DNA of 64,000 nucleotides from Bradyrhizobium archetypum (GTDB lineage Bacteria; Pseudomonadota; Alphaproteobacteria; Rhizobiales; Xanthobacteraceae), in NCBI RefSeq assembly GCF_013114835.1, contig NZ_JAAVLW010000011.1:62001-126000 (forward strand), read 5' to 3'. The translations under genes were made by a program, and so were the position numbers. Below, one piece after another: positions 8,013-15,091 of this stretch; positions within the stretch are counted from its first letter, which is position 1; each line of letters starts with the position of its first letter. The notes below the pieces were generated by a model that was not told the origin of the DNA, searched no databases, and worked only from the letters and a program-made list of their open reading frames with translations.

Positions 8013-9650
8013 GTGGCTGAAACCGTGACTATCCCCACCCCGCGCGGCGGTCTGGCGCGGATGTCGCGCCGGGTGATGAACCTGGCGCATATGCTGACCC
8101 AGAATGCCCGCCGCCATGGCGATCGTCTCGGCTTCATCTGGGGCGACAAATCCTGGGCCTGGCGCGAGATCGATGCTGCCGTCTCGGCGCTGGCGGCCGG
8201 TCTTGCCGCGCGCGGGGTCGTCAAGGGCGACCGCATCCTGGTTCATTCGAAAAACTGCGACGAGATGTTCTGGTCGATGTTCGCAGCCTTCCGGCTCGGC
8301 GCGGTCTGGGTGCCGACCAACTTCCGCCTGATGCCGGACGAGGTCGCCTATCTCGCCAGTGCCTCCGGCGCCAAGGCGTTTCTGTGCCATGGCGATTTCC
8401 CCGATCATGCGACGGCGGCAGCCAATCCGGCGCTCGAATTCATCTGGCGGGTTGGCGAGGGCGCCCTTGGCGAGCGGGCAGTGAGTGAGGTGATCGCCGC
8501 GTGCGCGGGCGCCAGGGTCGAGAATGTCGCGGTCGACTATGACGATCCCTGCTGGTTCTTTTTCACCTCGGGTACTACCGGGCGCTCCAAGGCGGCAGTC
8601 CTCACCCACGGCCAGATGGCCTTCGTCGTCACCAACCATCTCGCCGACCTGATGCCAGGCACGACGGAGACGGATGCCTCGCTGGTGGTCGCGCCGCTGT
8701 CGCATGGCGCCGGCGTGCACCAGCTCGTGCAGGCCGCGCGCGGCGCGCCGACCATCTTGCTGCCTACGGAAAAATTCGACATCGCGGAGGCCTTCCGGCT
8801 GATCGAGACGCATCGCGTCAGCAACATGTTCACGGTGCCGACCATCCTGAAGATGATGGTCGAACATCCCGCGGTCGATAAATACGACCATTCCTCGCTG
8901 CGCTTCGTGATCTATGCCGGCGCGCCGATGTACCGTGAGGATCAGAAGGCGGCGCTCGCTAAGCTCGGCAAGGTGCTGGTGCAGTATTTCGGGCTCGGCG
9001 AGGTCACCGGCAACATTACGGTGATGCCGGCGATCCTGCACGACGCAGAGGACGGCCCGCAGGCCCGCATCGGCACCTGCGGATTCGAGCGCACAGGCAT
9101 GCAGGTCTCGATCCAGGACGACGACGGGCGCGAACTCAGGCCGTTCGAGACCGGCGAGATCTGCGTGATCGGGCCTGCCGTATTCGCCGGCTACTACGAT
9201 AATCCCGAAGCCAACGCGAAGGCGTTCCGCGACGGCTGGTTTCGCACCGGCGATCTCGGCCACATGGACGAGGAGGGCTTTGTCTACATTACCGGCCGCG
9301 CCTCGGACATGTATATCTCCGGCGGCTCCAACATCTATCCGCGCGAGGTCGAGGAGAAGATTCTCACTCATCCCGCGATCGGCGAGGTCGCCGTGCTCGG
9401 CGTGCCCGACCCGTTCTGGGGCGAGGTCGGCGTTGCCGTCTGCGTCGCGCGCGAGGGCGCCGCCGCCGTGAGCGAGGCGGAGCTCACCGCGTTCCTGGCG
9501 CCGAAGGTGCCGCGCTACAAGATGCCGAAGCGCTTCTTCTTCTGGGAGGCGCTGCCGAAGTCCGGCTATGGCAAGATTCCGAAGCGGCTGGTCCGCGATG
9601 AACTGGAAGCACGAGGATTGCTTGAGCTTGTCGCCAAAACGGATAGCTGA
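8013..9650 (+). CDS. AMP-dependent acyl-CoA synthetase/ligase
   Basis: The 545-residue protein contains the ANL superfamily motifs in order: A3 phosphate loop FFTSGTTGRSKAAVLTH (about residue 186), A5-like YFGLGEVTG, A7/A8 GWFRTGDLGHMDEEGFVYI, and C-terminal SGYGKIPKRL with the A10 lysine. It should activate a carboxylic acid to an acyl-adenylate and then the CoA thioester; the substrate is not evident. The start is GTG at 8013; an alternative is ATG 8061, which gives MSRRVMNLAHML. The next gene begins 4 bases after the stop, so the two form an operon. Confidence 0.92.
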   Translation: MAETVTIPTPRGGLARMSRRVMNLAHMLTQNARRHGDRLGFIWGDKSWAWREIDAAVSALAAGLAARGVVKGDRILVHSKNCDEMFWSMFAAFRLGAVWVPTNFRLMPDEVAYLASASGAKAFLCHGDFPDHATAAANPALEFIWRVGEGALGERAVSEVIAACAGARVENVAVDYDDPCWFFFTSGTTGRSKAAVLTHGQMAFVVTNHLADLMPGTTETDASLVVAPLSHGAGVHQLVQAARGAPTILLPTEKFDIAEAFRLIETHRVSNMFTVPTILKMMVEHPAVDKYDHSSLRFVIYAGAPMYREDQKAALAKLGKVLVQYFGLGEVTGNITVMPAILHDAEDGPQARIGTCGFERTGMQVSIQDDDGRELRPFETGEICVIGPAVFAGYYDNPEANAKAFRDGWFRTGDLGHMDEEGFVYITGRASDMYISGGSNIYPREVEEKILTHPAIGEVAVLGVPDPFWGEVGVAVCVAREGAAAVSEAELTAFLAPKVPRYKMPKRFFFWEALPKSGYGKIPKRLVRDELEARGLLELVAKTDS

Positions 9651-9654
9651 GCCG

Positions 9655-10512
9655 ATGCGCAGCATCGCGCAGCCCGGGCCGCCCGCGCCCGAGCGCATCC
9701 AATGGGTCGAGGCGCGCGGCCGGGCGTTTTCGTTCACGCTGCAGGCTGGCTTGCCGCTGCTCGAAGCCGCGCGCCGTGGTTTTGTCGAAGCCGGATTTTC
9801 AGGCGGCGTGCTGAGCATGCGGGACGGGGCGCTCGGGCCGTTTGCCTATGTGATGCCGGCGCTGTCGAAGACCGGCGCCAACGCGGCGTTCTACAGCGAC
9901 ACATTTCGGCCTGCCGGCATCACGCGGCTGAAGTGTGGTGCGATGACGGTCGGCCAGCGCGACGGCGCGCCGTTCTTCCATTGCCACGGGCTGTGGACCG
10001 AGACGGACGGCCATCTGCATGGCGGCCACATCCTGCCCGAGGAGAGCATCGTCGCCGAATCGTCTACGGTGGAAGCGTTCGGCATCGATGGCGCGATGTT
10101 TGTCGCCGAGCCCGATCCCGAAACCAATTTCAAATTGTTCGGTCCGGTCGCCCGCGCCGGCACAGACGTGAAGGCGGAGAGCCGCGCCTTCGCGCTGCGG
10201 CTGCGGCCGAATCAGGATTTTGCCGCAGCGCTGGAGACCTTTTGCCGGCAGCACGGCATTCTGCGCGCGCGCATTCACGGCGGCGTCGGCTCCACCATCG
10301 GCGCGCGTTTCACCGACGGCCGAACCGTCGTGCCGTTTGCGACCGAGCTTGCAATCAAGGCCGGCAACATTGCGCCCGGCGCGGACGGCACGCTGCACGC
10401 CGAGCTCGATGCCGCGCTCGTCGACTATCTCGGCGGCATCGCCGAGGGCCAGCTAATGCGCGGCGACAATCCGGTTCTGATGACGATGGAGCTGGTGCTG
10501 GAGGTGGTGTGA
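9655..10512 (+). CDS. PPC/DUF296 domain protein, probable tandem domains
   Basis: The 285-residue protein shows two PPC-like halves. The first contains KCGAMTVGQRDGAPFFHCHG and DGHLHGGHILPEESIVAES; the second contains FCRQHGILRARIHGGVGS and DGTLHAELDAALVDYLGG. The HGHL-GG metal-site pattern is clearest in the first half. PPC domains occur in plant AT-hook proteins and in stand-alone bacterial proteins of unclear role. It is coupled to the acyl-CoA ligase with a 4-base gap, which suggests a shared function, although none is known. Confidence 0.75.
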   Translation: MRSIAQPGPPAPERIQWVEARGRAFSFTLQAGLPLLEAARRGFVEAGFSGGVLSMRDGALGPFAYVMPALSKTGANAAFYSDTFRPAGITRLKCGAMTVGQRDGAPFFHCHGLWTETDGHLHGGHILPEESIVAESSTVEAFGIDGAMFVAEPDPETNFKLFGPVARAGTDVKAESRAFALRLRPNQDFAAALETFCRQHGILRARIHGGVGSTIGARFTDGRTVVPFATELAIKAGNIAPGADGTLHAELDAALVDYLGGIAEGQLMRGDNPVLMTMELVLEVV

Positions 10513-10523
10513 CGGCAATAGGG

Positions 10524-10611
10524 TGGGTGAAGGCGCAACGCGCCGTGCCCACCATCTCTCCGGTTCGTTTGCTGAAGGGTGGGCACGCTTGCGCTCTGCC
10601 CACCTCTACAT
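10524..10611. repeat. Palindromic intergenic repeat of the GGGTGGGC family
   Basis: It consists of imperfect inverted segments GGGTGGG ... GCCCACC, twice in tandem. Related copies occur in this window at 12839-12870 and 33374-33408. It lies between the ends of two convergent genes. Confidence 0.65.
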
Positions 10612-10614
10612 TCT

Positions 10615-11271
10615 TCACCTGAAGTGATAGTTCACGCCAACCTTGATGGTGTGGAAGTCGACGGTGCCGGAGTCAAACACGTCACCGCCCAGATTGTAGG
10701 TCTTGCTGCCGAGGCTGGTGTACATGTATTCGCCTTTGGCCGACCAGTTCGGCGTGAACAAATATTCGAGGCCACCGCCGATGGTGTAGCCGGTATGAGT
10801 CTGGCTATCCGAAATCGTCATGCCGAGCGCTGAAACGGAGTCCTTTCTGTTGGCCCACGCAAAACCACCCTTGGCGTAGATCAGGGCCGCATCCATCGCG
10901 AAGCCGGCGCGCCCGGTCACACTGCCGAACGAGTTGATCTTGATTTCCTCCGTGGCCAGGACGCCGCCGCCGATGTCTGCGGTGAGGCTGTCCTTGATGC
11001 CGGAGCCGGCAGCATCCACTTCGACACCGAAAACAAACTGACTGCCCGGGAATTGCCAGTTGTAGCCGACGGTGCCGCCACCGAAGCCGCCGCTACTGTT
11101 CTCGCTGTCCCAGCCATAGCCGCCCATCGCGCCGATATAGAAGCCGGACCAGTTATACGCCGCAACTACCGCCGCCGGGGGCGCCTTGGCGTAGGGCCGC
11201 GCCGCCATGTCGGCAGCCGAGGCCGCGGTCGCGACCGAAAAGGCCGCACCAGCTAAAAGTAGTCGTTTCAT
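10615..11271 (-). CDS. Outer-membrane beta-barrel protein (Omp25/Omp31-like porin family)
   Basis: The 218-residue protein has a signal peptide (MKRLLLAGAAFSVATAASA) and then the segment ADMAARPYAKAPP and YNWSGFYIGAMGGYGW, typical of the rhizobial small barrel family. It ends with alternating hydrophobic strands and a terminal aromatic-type strand, VGVNYHFR. The start at 11271 rather than 11295 is taken because it places the signal peptide at the N-terminus. Two paralogues lie at 18337 and 19251. Confidence 0.9.
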   Translation of the reverse strand: MKRLLLAGAAFSVATAASAADMAARPYAKAPPAAVVAAYNWSGFYIGAMGGYGWDSENSSGGFGGGTVGYNWQFPGSQFVFGVEVDAAGSGIKDSLTADIGGGVLATEEIKINSFGSVTGRAGFAMDAALIYAKGGFAWANRKDSVSALGMTISDSQTHTGYTIGGGLEYLFTPNWSAKGEYMYTSLGSKTYNLGGDVFDSGTVDFHTIKVGVNYHFR

Positions 11272-11360
11272 TTCTTGTCCCCTGAAGTTGAACACTCGTA
11301 TAACCCCCTGCAGGCCCGATGGCGGACCGATTGCACCGGCACGGTGACGTATCGTTTTCG

Positions 11361-11383
11361 AAAAAGCGGGCGCGAATGCGCCC
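11361..11383 (-). terminator. Probable intrinsic terminator for the gene at 11653-11976
   Basis: A GGGCGC/GCGCCC stem with a GAAT loop (11368-11383) is followed on the minus strand by a run of five T (11365-11361). The rest of the 11300-11652 gap holds no convincing gene. Confidence 0.6.
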
Positions 11384-11652
11384 CCAAAGAGCCGTCCGCT
11401 AGCGACGTTTGCGCGGATGTGAGAACGTCGCTCGCAGGTTGACCATACGACATCTATGCCGGCAAAAATTGGACCGAAGCACGACCGCGCATTGGCGCGG
11501 GCAGGTTGCTATTTCGACGGCAGTGCGGCGACGAGTGGTGCGGAATACGTTCTCGATTTGCGCGAGAGGTGAGACGATTGTGTTCGTTTGATCGAGGATG
11601 TTTGTGTTTGTGCATGCGACTGTTCGGTGCTCACCGGCGATCGACGCTTGCC

Positions 11653-11976
11653 TCACCGTAGCTTGCGAACGTGAACGTTGATGTCGAGATCGATATCGCT
11701 GACGCACCTCTGCGTCGTGCGATGCGAGCCGCCTTCGTGGCAGCGGCCCTCGCGCGCGTGTGCATTTCTGACATTGGCCAATTTCAGGCAGCGCCATTGC
11801 GGCAGCGGGCCACTACTTTCGCCGGCGAACTGCCAGGCCAGCACGACCTCTTCGCCGCTCTTGTTGGTGCCGAGGATGTGCGGGCAGAGCTCGCGCAAGC
11901 GGCCGTCATAAAGGCAGACCACCTGCTGCGCGCCGAGGATGGCGTTGCGGAAGAGCGTGTAGGTGTCGCTCGGCAT
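11653..11976 (-). CDS. Conserved hypothetical protein (107 aa)
   Basis: Starting at MPSDTYTLFRNAILGAQQVV, the product has a compact, well-composed sequence with CLYDGRLRELCPHILGTN and a C-terminal TTQRCVSDIDLDINVHVRK. I recognise it as a rhizobial hypothetical family without known function. A longer start at 12057 would overlap the divergent ATPase start, so 11976 is preferred. The 80-bp gap to the ATPase gene is probably a divergent promoter. Confidence 0.7.
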   Translation of the reverse strand: MPSDTYTLFRNAILGAQQVVCLYDGRLRELCPHILGTNKSGEEVVLAWQFAGESSGPLPQWRCLKLANVRNAHAREGRCHEGGSHRTTQRCVSDIDLDINVHVRKLR

Positions 11977-12056
11977 TGGCGCGTACGATTTAGGATTGTA
12001 TGGTATTCCCTGTATAACCAGAACGAACGGCTTTGTTTCCGAGAGATTTGAACCCA

Positions 12057-12830
12057 ATGGCCTTCAAACGTAACCGTGCGATCAACCTGCCGGCGCCGTA
12101 CCTGAGGCGTATCTGGCTGGAGCCAGCGCGTATCACCGATCGCGAGGCGTATCCGTTCTGCCTGCCGTTGCTGCGCGACGATTTCGACCTGAGCTTCGAC
12201 CGCGCCATTACCATCATCGTCGGCGAGAACGGCACCGGCAAATCGACGCTGCTGGAAGGCATCGCGGCGCTGGCCGGCTATGACGAGGCCGGCGGTGGCA
12301 AGGGATACATGCCGGTCGACCATTCATGGGCGCTGGAAAAGATGGGGGGCCAGTTGTCGAGCGCGTTGCGGGCGAGTTGGCTACCCAAAATCACCAATGG
12401 TTGGTTCTTCCGTGCCGAAAGCTTTTTCTCAGTCGCCCGCTACCTGGACCAGATGGCCCAGCAATATCCGCTGGGAGGCCCGCCGCCCGACTTCCTCTCC
12501 CATTCCCATGGCGAAGGTTTTTTGCGCTTCTTCGAGGAACGCTGCCAGAAGCAGGGCATCTTCATCTTCGACGAACCGGAATCGGCGCTCTCACCGGCGC
12601 GGCAGATGGAGTTTTTGAAACTGATGCGGCGGATGGAGAATATCGGCCATTGCCAGATCATCATGGCCACGCATTCACCTGTCCTGATGGCCTATCCGAA
12701 CGCGACGCTGCTGCGGCTGACAAAGCACGGGCTGGAGCCGGTGACGGTGCGCGAGACCGATCACTACAAGGTGCTGCGCGAATTTTGCGACGATCCGGAC
12801 GGGTTTGTGGAAGCGGCGATCGAGGAGTGA
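12057..12830 (+). CDS. AAA family ATPase (COG3910-like, ABC-type fold)
   Basis: The 257-residue protein has Walker A as VGENGTGKSTLLEG (about residue 63) and a late Walker B/signature segment IFDEPESALSPARQMEFL, followed by the switch MATHSPVLMA. There is no membrane segment and no transporter partner nearby, so it is a soluble SMC/ABC-like ATPase rather than part of a transporter. ATG 12057 is chosen because an upstream in-frame ATG at 12033 lacks a ribosome-binding site. Its cellular role is not known. Confidence 0.85.
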   Translation: MAFKRNRAINLPAPYLRRIWLEPARITDREAYPFCLPLLRDDFDLSFDRAITIIVGENGTGKSTLLEGIAALAGYDEAGGGKGYMPVDHSWALEKMGGQLSSALRASWLPKITNGWFFRAESFFSVARYLDQMAQQYPLGGPPPDFLSHSHGEGFLRFFEERCQKQGIFIFDEPESALSPARQMEFLKLMRRMENIGHCQIIMATHSPVLMAYPNATLLRLTKHGLEPVTVRETDHYKVLREFCDDPDGFVEAAIEE

Positions 12831-12838
12831 GGGTACTT

Positions 12839-12870
12839 TGGGTGGGTAGAGCGCAAGCGCTCCACCCATC
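12839..12870. repeat. Palindromic intergenic repeat of the GGGTGGGC family
   Basis: Inverted arms around GAGCGCAAGCGCTC are flanked by GGGTGG and CCACCC. It is the same family as 10524-10611 and 33374-33408, and sits just after the ATPase stop. Confidence 0.6.
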
Positions 12871-12967
12871 CCGCACTGCTGCAGACTTTTGTCGCAGGTT
12901 GGATCACCCAAGCCGGACGCAGTTGTGCTATTATGCCGAACGAATAATGGAAAGCAGGGAGGTCACC

Positions 12968-13294
12968 ATGCCTCATACCCTGGTGCCCAGCGATCGCGTC
13001 GAGCGCGTGAGTGTCTATGGACGCGACGGCGCAAAGCTCGGCTCGATCGAGCGGCTGATGCTCGACAAGGTGAGCGGAACGGTTGCCTACGCCGTGATCA
13101 AGACCGGCGGGCTGCTCGGCAGCCACCATCATTGTCCGATCCGGTGGGACGCGCTCCGGTTTGATCCCGCCCGTCAGGCCTACCAGACCGACGTGACGCT
13201 GGACGATCTGCACAAGGGCCCGTGCGAGCTCGACGACGACGCCTTCGACTGGGGCGACCGCTCGCGACCGCATCCGCACTACTGGACGGTGTAG
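12968..13294 (+). CDS. PRC-barrel domain protein
   Basis: The 108-residue protein starts MPHTLVPSDRVERVSVYG and carries the PRC-barrel beta pattern GAKLGSIERLMLDKVSGTVAYAVI. The C-terminal part has acidic and His/Pro-rich stretches. PRC-barrel proteins are small beta-barrels that pair with RNA processing or photosynthetic machinery in other contexts; the stand-alone rhizobial ones are uncharacterised. A GGGAGG box 6 bases before ATG 12968 decides the start over the in-frame ATG at 12947. Confidence 0.85.
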   Translation: MPHTLVPSDRVERVSVYGRDGAKLGSIERLMLDKVSGTVAYAVIKTGGLLGSHHHCPIRWDALRFDPARQAYQTDVTLDDLHKGPCELDDDAFDWGDRSRPHPHYWTV

Positions 13295-13479
13295 CAGCGC
13301 GCCACGTCACGGCAGCGTTTTCCTCGGCGTAGGACCCGCGTGGCTGCCGAGGAACAGGCCGGCCAACGTCGCGACCCTTTCCCGCGATGCCACGAACCAG
13401 CCTTCTTTGGCACGAAAATGCGGAAGCGATATCGCCACCGCGCGCCGGCGCGGGGCCAATGAAACCGTGGGGAAACGAC

Positions 13480-14022
13480 ATGCGAGTGACGATTGCAAGG
13501 GTGAGCGCTGTGGTGATGGCGCTGGCGGTAATGGGGGCCGCCTGGGCGCACGGGCCGACCCGGCAGAAGGTGCGGGAATCGATCGAGATCAACGCCGCGC
13601 CGGCCAAGGTGTGGGCGGCAATCGGTAATTTCCAGGACATGAGCTGGTTGCAGCCGGTCAGCAAGACCGAGGGCACGAAAGGCAACGAGATCGAGGCGAC
13701 ACGGCGCTTGACGCTGGCTGATGGCGCGACCATCGACGAGGAGCTCTACAAATACGATGCCGAGAAGATGACTTATTCCTACCGGATCACCGCCGTCGAC
13801 GTGAAGGTGCTGCCGGTCACCAACTACTCCTCCACGCTGACAGTGTCGCCGAGCGCCGACGGCAAGGGCAGCGTCCTAGAATGGGCCGGCGCGTTCTATC
13901 GCGGCTTTCCGAACAACGACCCGCCGCCGGAACTGAGCGATGAAGCCGCCGTAAAGGCGGTGAGCGGGCTTTATCGCGGTGGCCTCGAGGCGCTGAAGAA
14001 GAAGATCGAGAGCGGAAGCTGA
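13480..14022 (+). CDS. MxaD-like SRPBCC family periplasmic protein
   Basis: The 180-residue protein has a signal peptide ending in AAWAHG and then the START-like domain with RESIEINAAPAKVWAAIGNF. The N-terminal mature sequence HGPTRQKV and the overall layout match MxaD-like proteins found in methanol or lanthanide-dependent alcohol oxidation clusters, where they are thought to aid dehydrogenase-cytochrome interaction. The stop is separated by only two bases from the next gene start, so the two are coexpressed. No xoxF/mxaF, cytochrome or PQQ genes are in view. Confidence 0.8.
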   Translation: MRVTIARVSAVVMALAVMGAAWAHGPTRQKVRESIEINAAPAKVWAAIGNFQDMSWLQPVSKTEGTKGNEIEATRRLTLADGATIDEELYKYDAEKMTYSYRITAVDVKVLPVTNYSSTLTVSPSADGKGSVLEWAGAFYRGFPNNDPPPELSDEAAVKAVSGLYRGGLEALKKKIESGS

Positions 14023-14024
14023 TC

Positions 14025-14966
14025 GTGCGGGCCATCGTGCTGGCGGCCGCGGTCGCCAGCATTGGCACGGCTTGGACCGCCCGGGCCGAGGAGGCGTTCA
14101 TCACCAATCAACTCAGCGAAAATCTCACCATCGTTGATATCGCGACATCGCGGCCGGTCGCGACCATCGCGATTGGCGGCAAGCCGGCGGGTGTCGCCCT
14201 CACGCTGGATGGACGCTTCGCCTTTGTGACGAGCCCAGACGCCAAGGCGGTTACCGTGGTCGATGCCGCCGCACGCCGGGTCGTCGGCAAGATCACCGTC
14301 GGCGGTGGCCCGCTCGGTGTCGCCGTGGCGCCGGATGGCGCTGCGGTCTATGTCGCCGACTGGTATGGTGCGGCGGTACGGATGATCGATCCGAAACAGC
14401 AGCGCGTGATCGCCGATATCACGGTTGGCGCGTCGCCCTCGGGGCTGGCCGTAACGCCGGACGGACGGCTCCTGCTCTCGGCGGACCGCGATGCCGACAG
14501 CGTGTCCGTCATCGATACCGCAACGCGCGAGCGGCGGGCCACCATCAAGGTCGGGACGCGGCCGTTCGGCATCACCATCGATGCGGAGGGGCGGCGCGCT
14601 TACACCGCCAATGTCGGCTCGAACGACGTCTCCGTGATCGATATCGCCGATAACAGGGAGATCGGGCGCGTGAAGACGGGGCTGCGCCCCTATGCGGTGG
14701 CACTCGCCGAGGGCCGCGGCTTCGTCTCCGACCAGTATGACGGCACCGTCACCGTGTTCGATCTCGCCACGCTGGCACAGGTGAAGCGCATCACCGTGGG
14801 CGACTATCCGGAAGGGATTGCGGCGACAGCGGACGGCAGGCAGATCATCGTGGCCAATTGGGAGAGCAACTCGATCAGCGTGATCGATGCGGTTGAGCTG
14901 AAGGTGACCGGCGAGATCAAGGTCGGCGACGGACCGCGGGCGTTCGGGGCGTTCTTGCGGCGGTAG
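14025..14966 (+). CDS. YVTN/YncE-like beta-propeller protein, secreted
   Basis: The 313-residue protein starts at a GTG (14025) and has a signal peptide ending in ARAEE. It then repeats a roughly 40-residue unit of the type VDIATSRPVATIAIGGKPAGVALTLDG about seven times, as expected for a beta-propeller. Such proteins are often encoded in PQQ-dependent alcohol oxidation loci together with MxaD-like proteins. It is translationally close to the upstream MxaD-like gene, which supports a joint periplasmic role. Confidence 0.85.
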   Translation: MRAIVLAAAVASIGTAWTARAEEAFITNQLSENLTIVDIATSRPVATIAIGGKPAGVALTLDGRFAFVTSPDAKAVTVVDAAARRVVGKITVGGGPLGVAVAPDGAAVYVADWYGAAVRMIDPKQQRVIADITVGASPSGLAVTPDGRLLLSADRDADSVSVIDTATRERRATIKVGTRPFGITIDAEGRRAYTANVGSNDVSVIDIADNREIGRVKTGLRPYAVALAEGRGFVSDQYDGTVTVFDLATLAQVKRITVGDYPEGIAATADGRQIIVANWESNSISVIDAVELKVTGEIKVGDGPRAFGAFLRR

Positions 14967-15034
14967 ATTTCGTGGAGGCGCGTATGGCAGGTGAGCCGAC
15001 GGCGTCGCCCGCTGCTCGGGCCGAAAGAAGTGGC

Positions 15035-15054
15035 GGATTACGCTTCGCTAATCC
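15035..15054. repeat. Short inverted repeat in the gap before uvrA's end
   Basis: GGATTA and TAATCC flank CGCTTCGC. It resembles the tip of a common bradyrhizobial palindromic intergenic repeat; the flanking sequence GCACCCATCCC also recurs. Confidence 0.45.
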
Positions 15055-15091
15055 GGCATCGCTTTGCTGCACCCATCCCACGTCGACGTCG

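Noticed and set aside
7965..9818. A 617-codon minus-strand frame across the acyl-CoA ligase
   Set aside because: Antisense shadow; the plus strand holds all ANL motifs.
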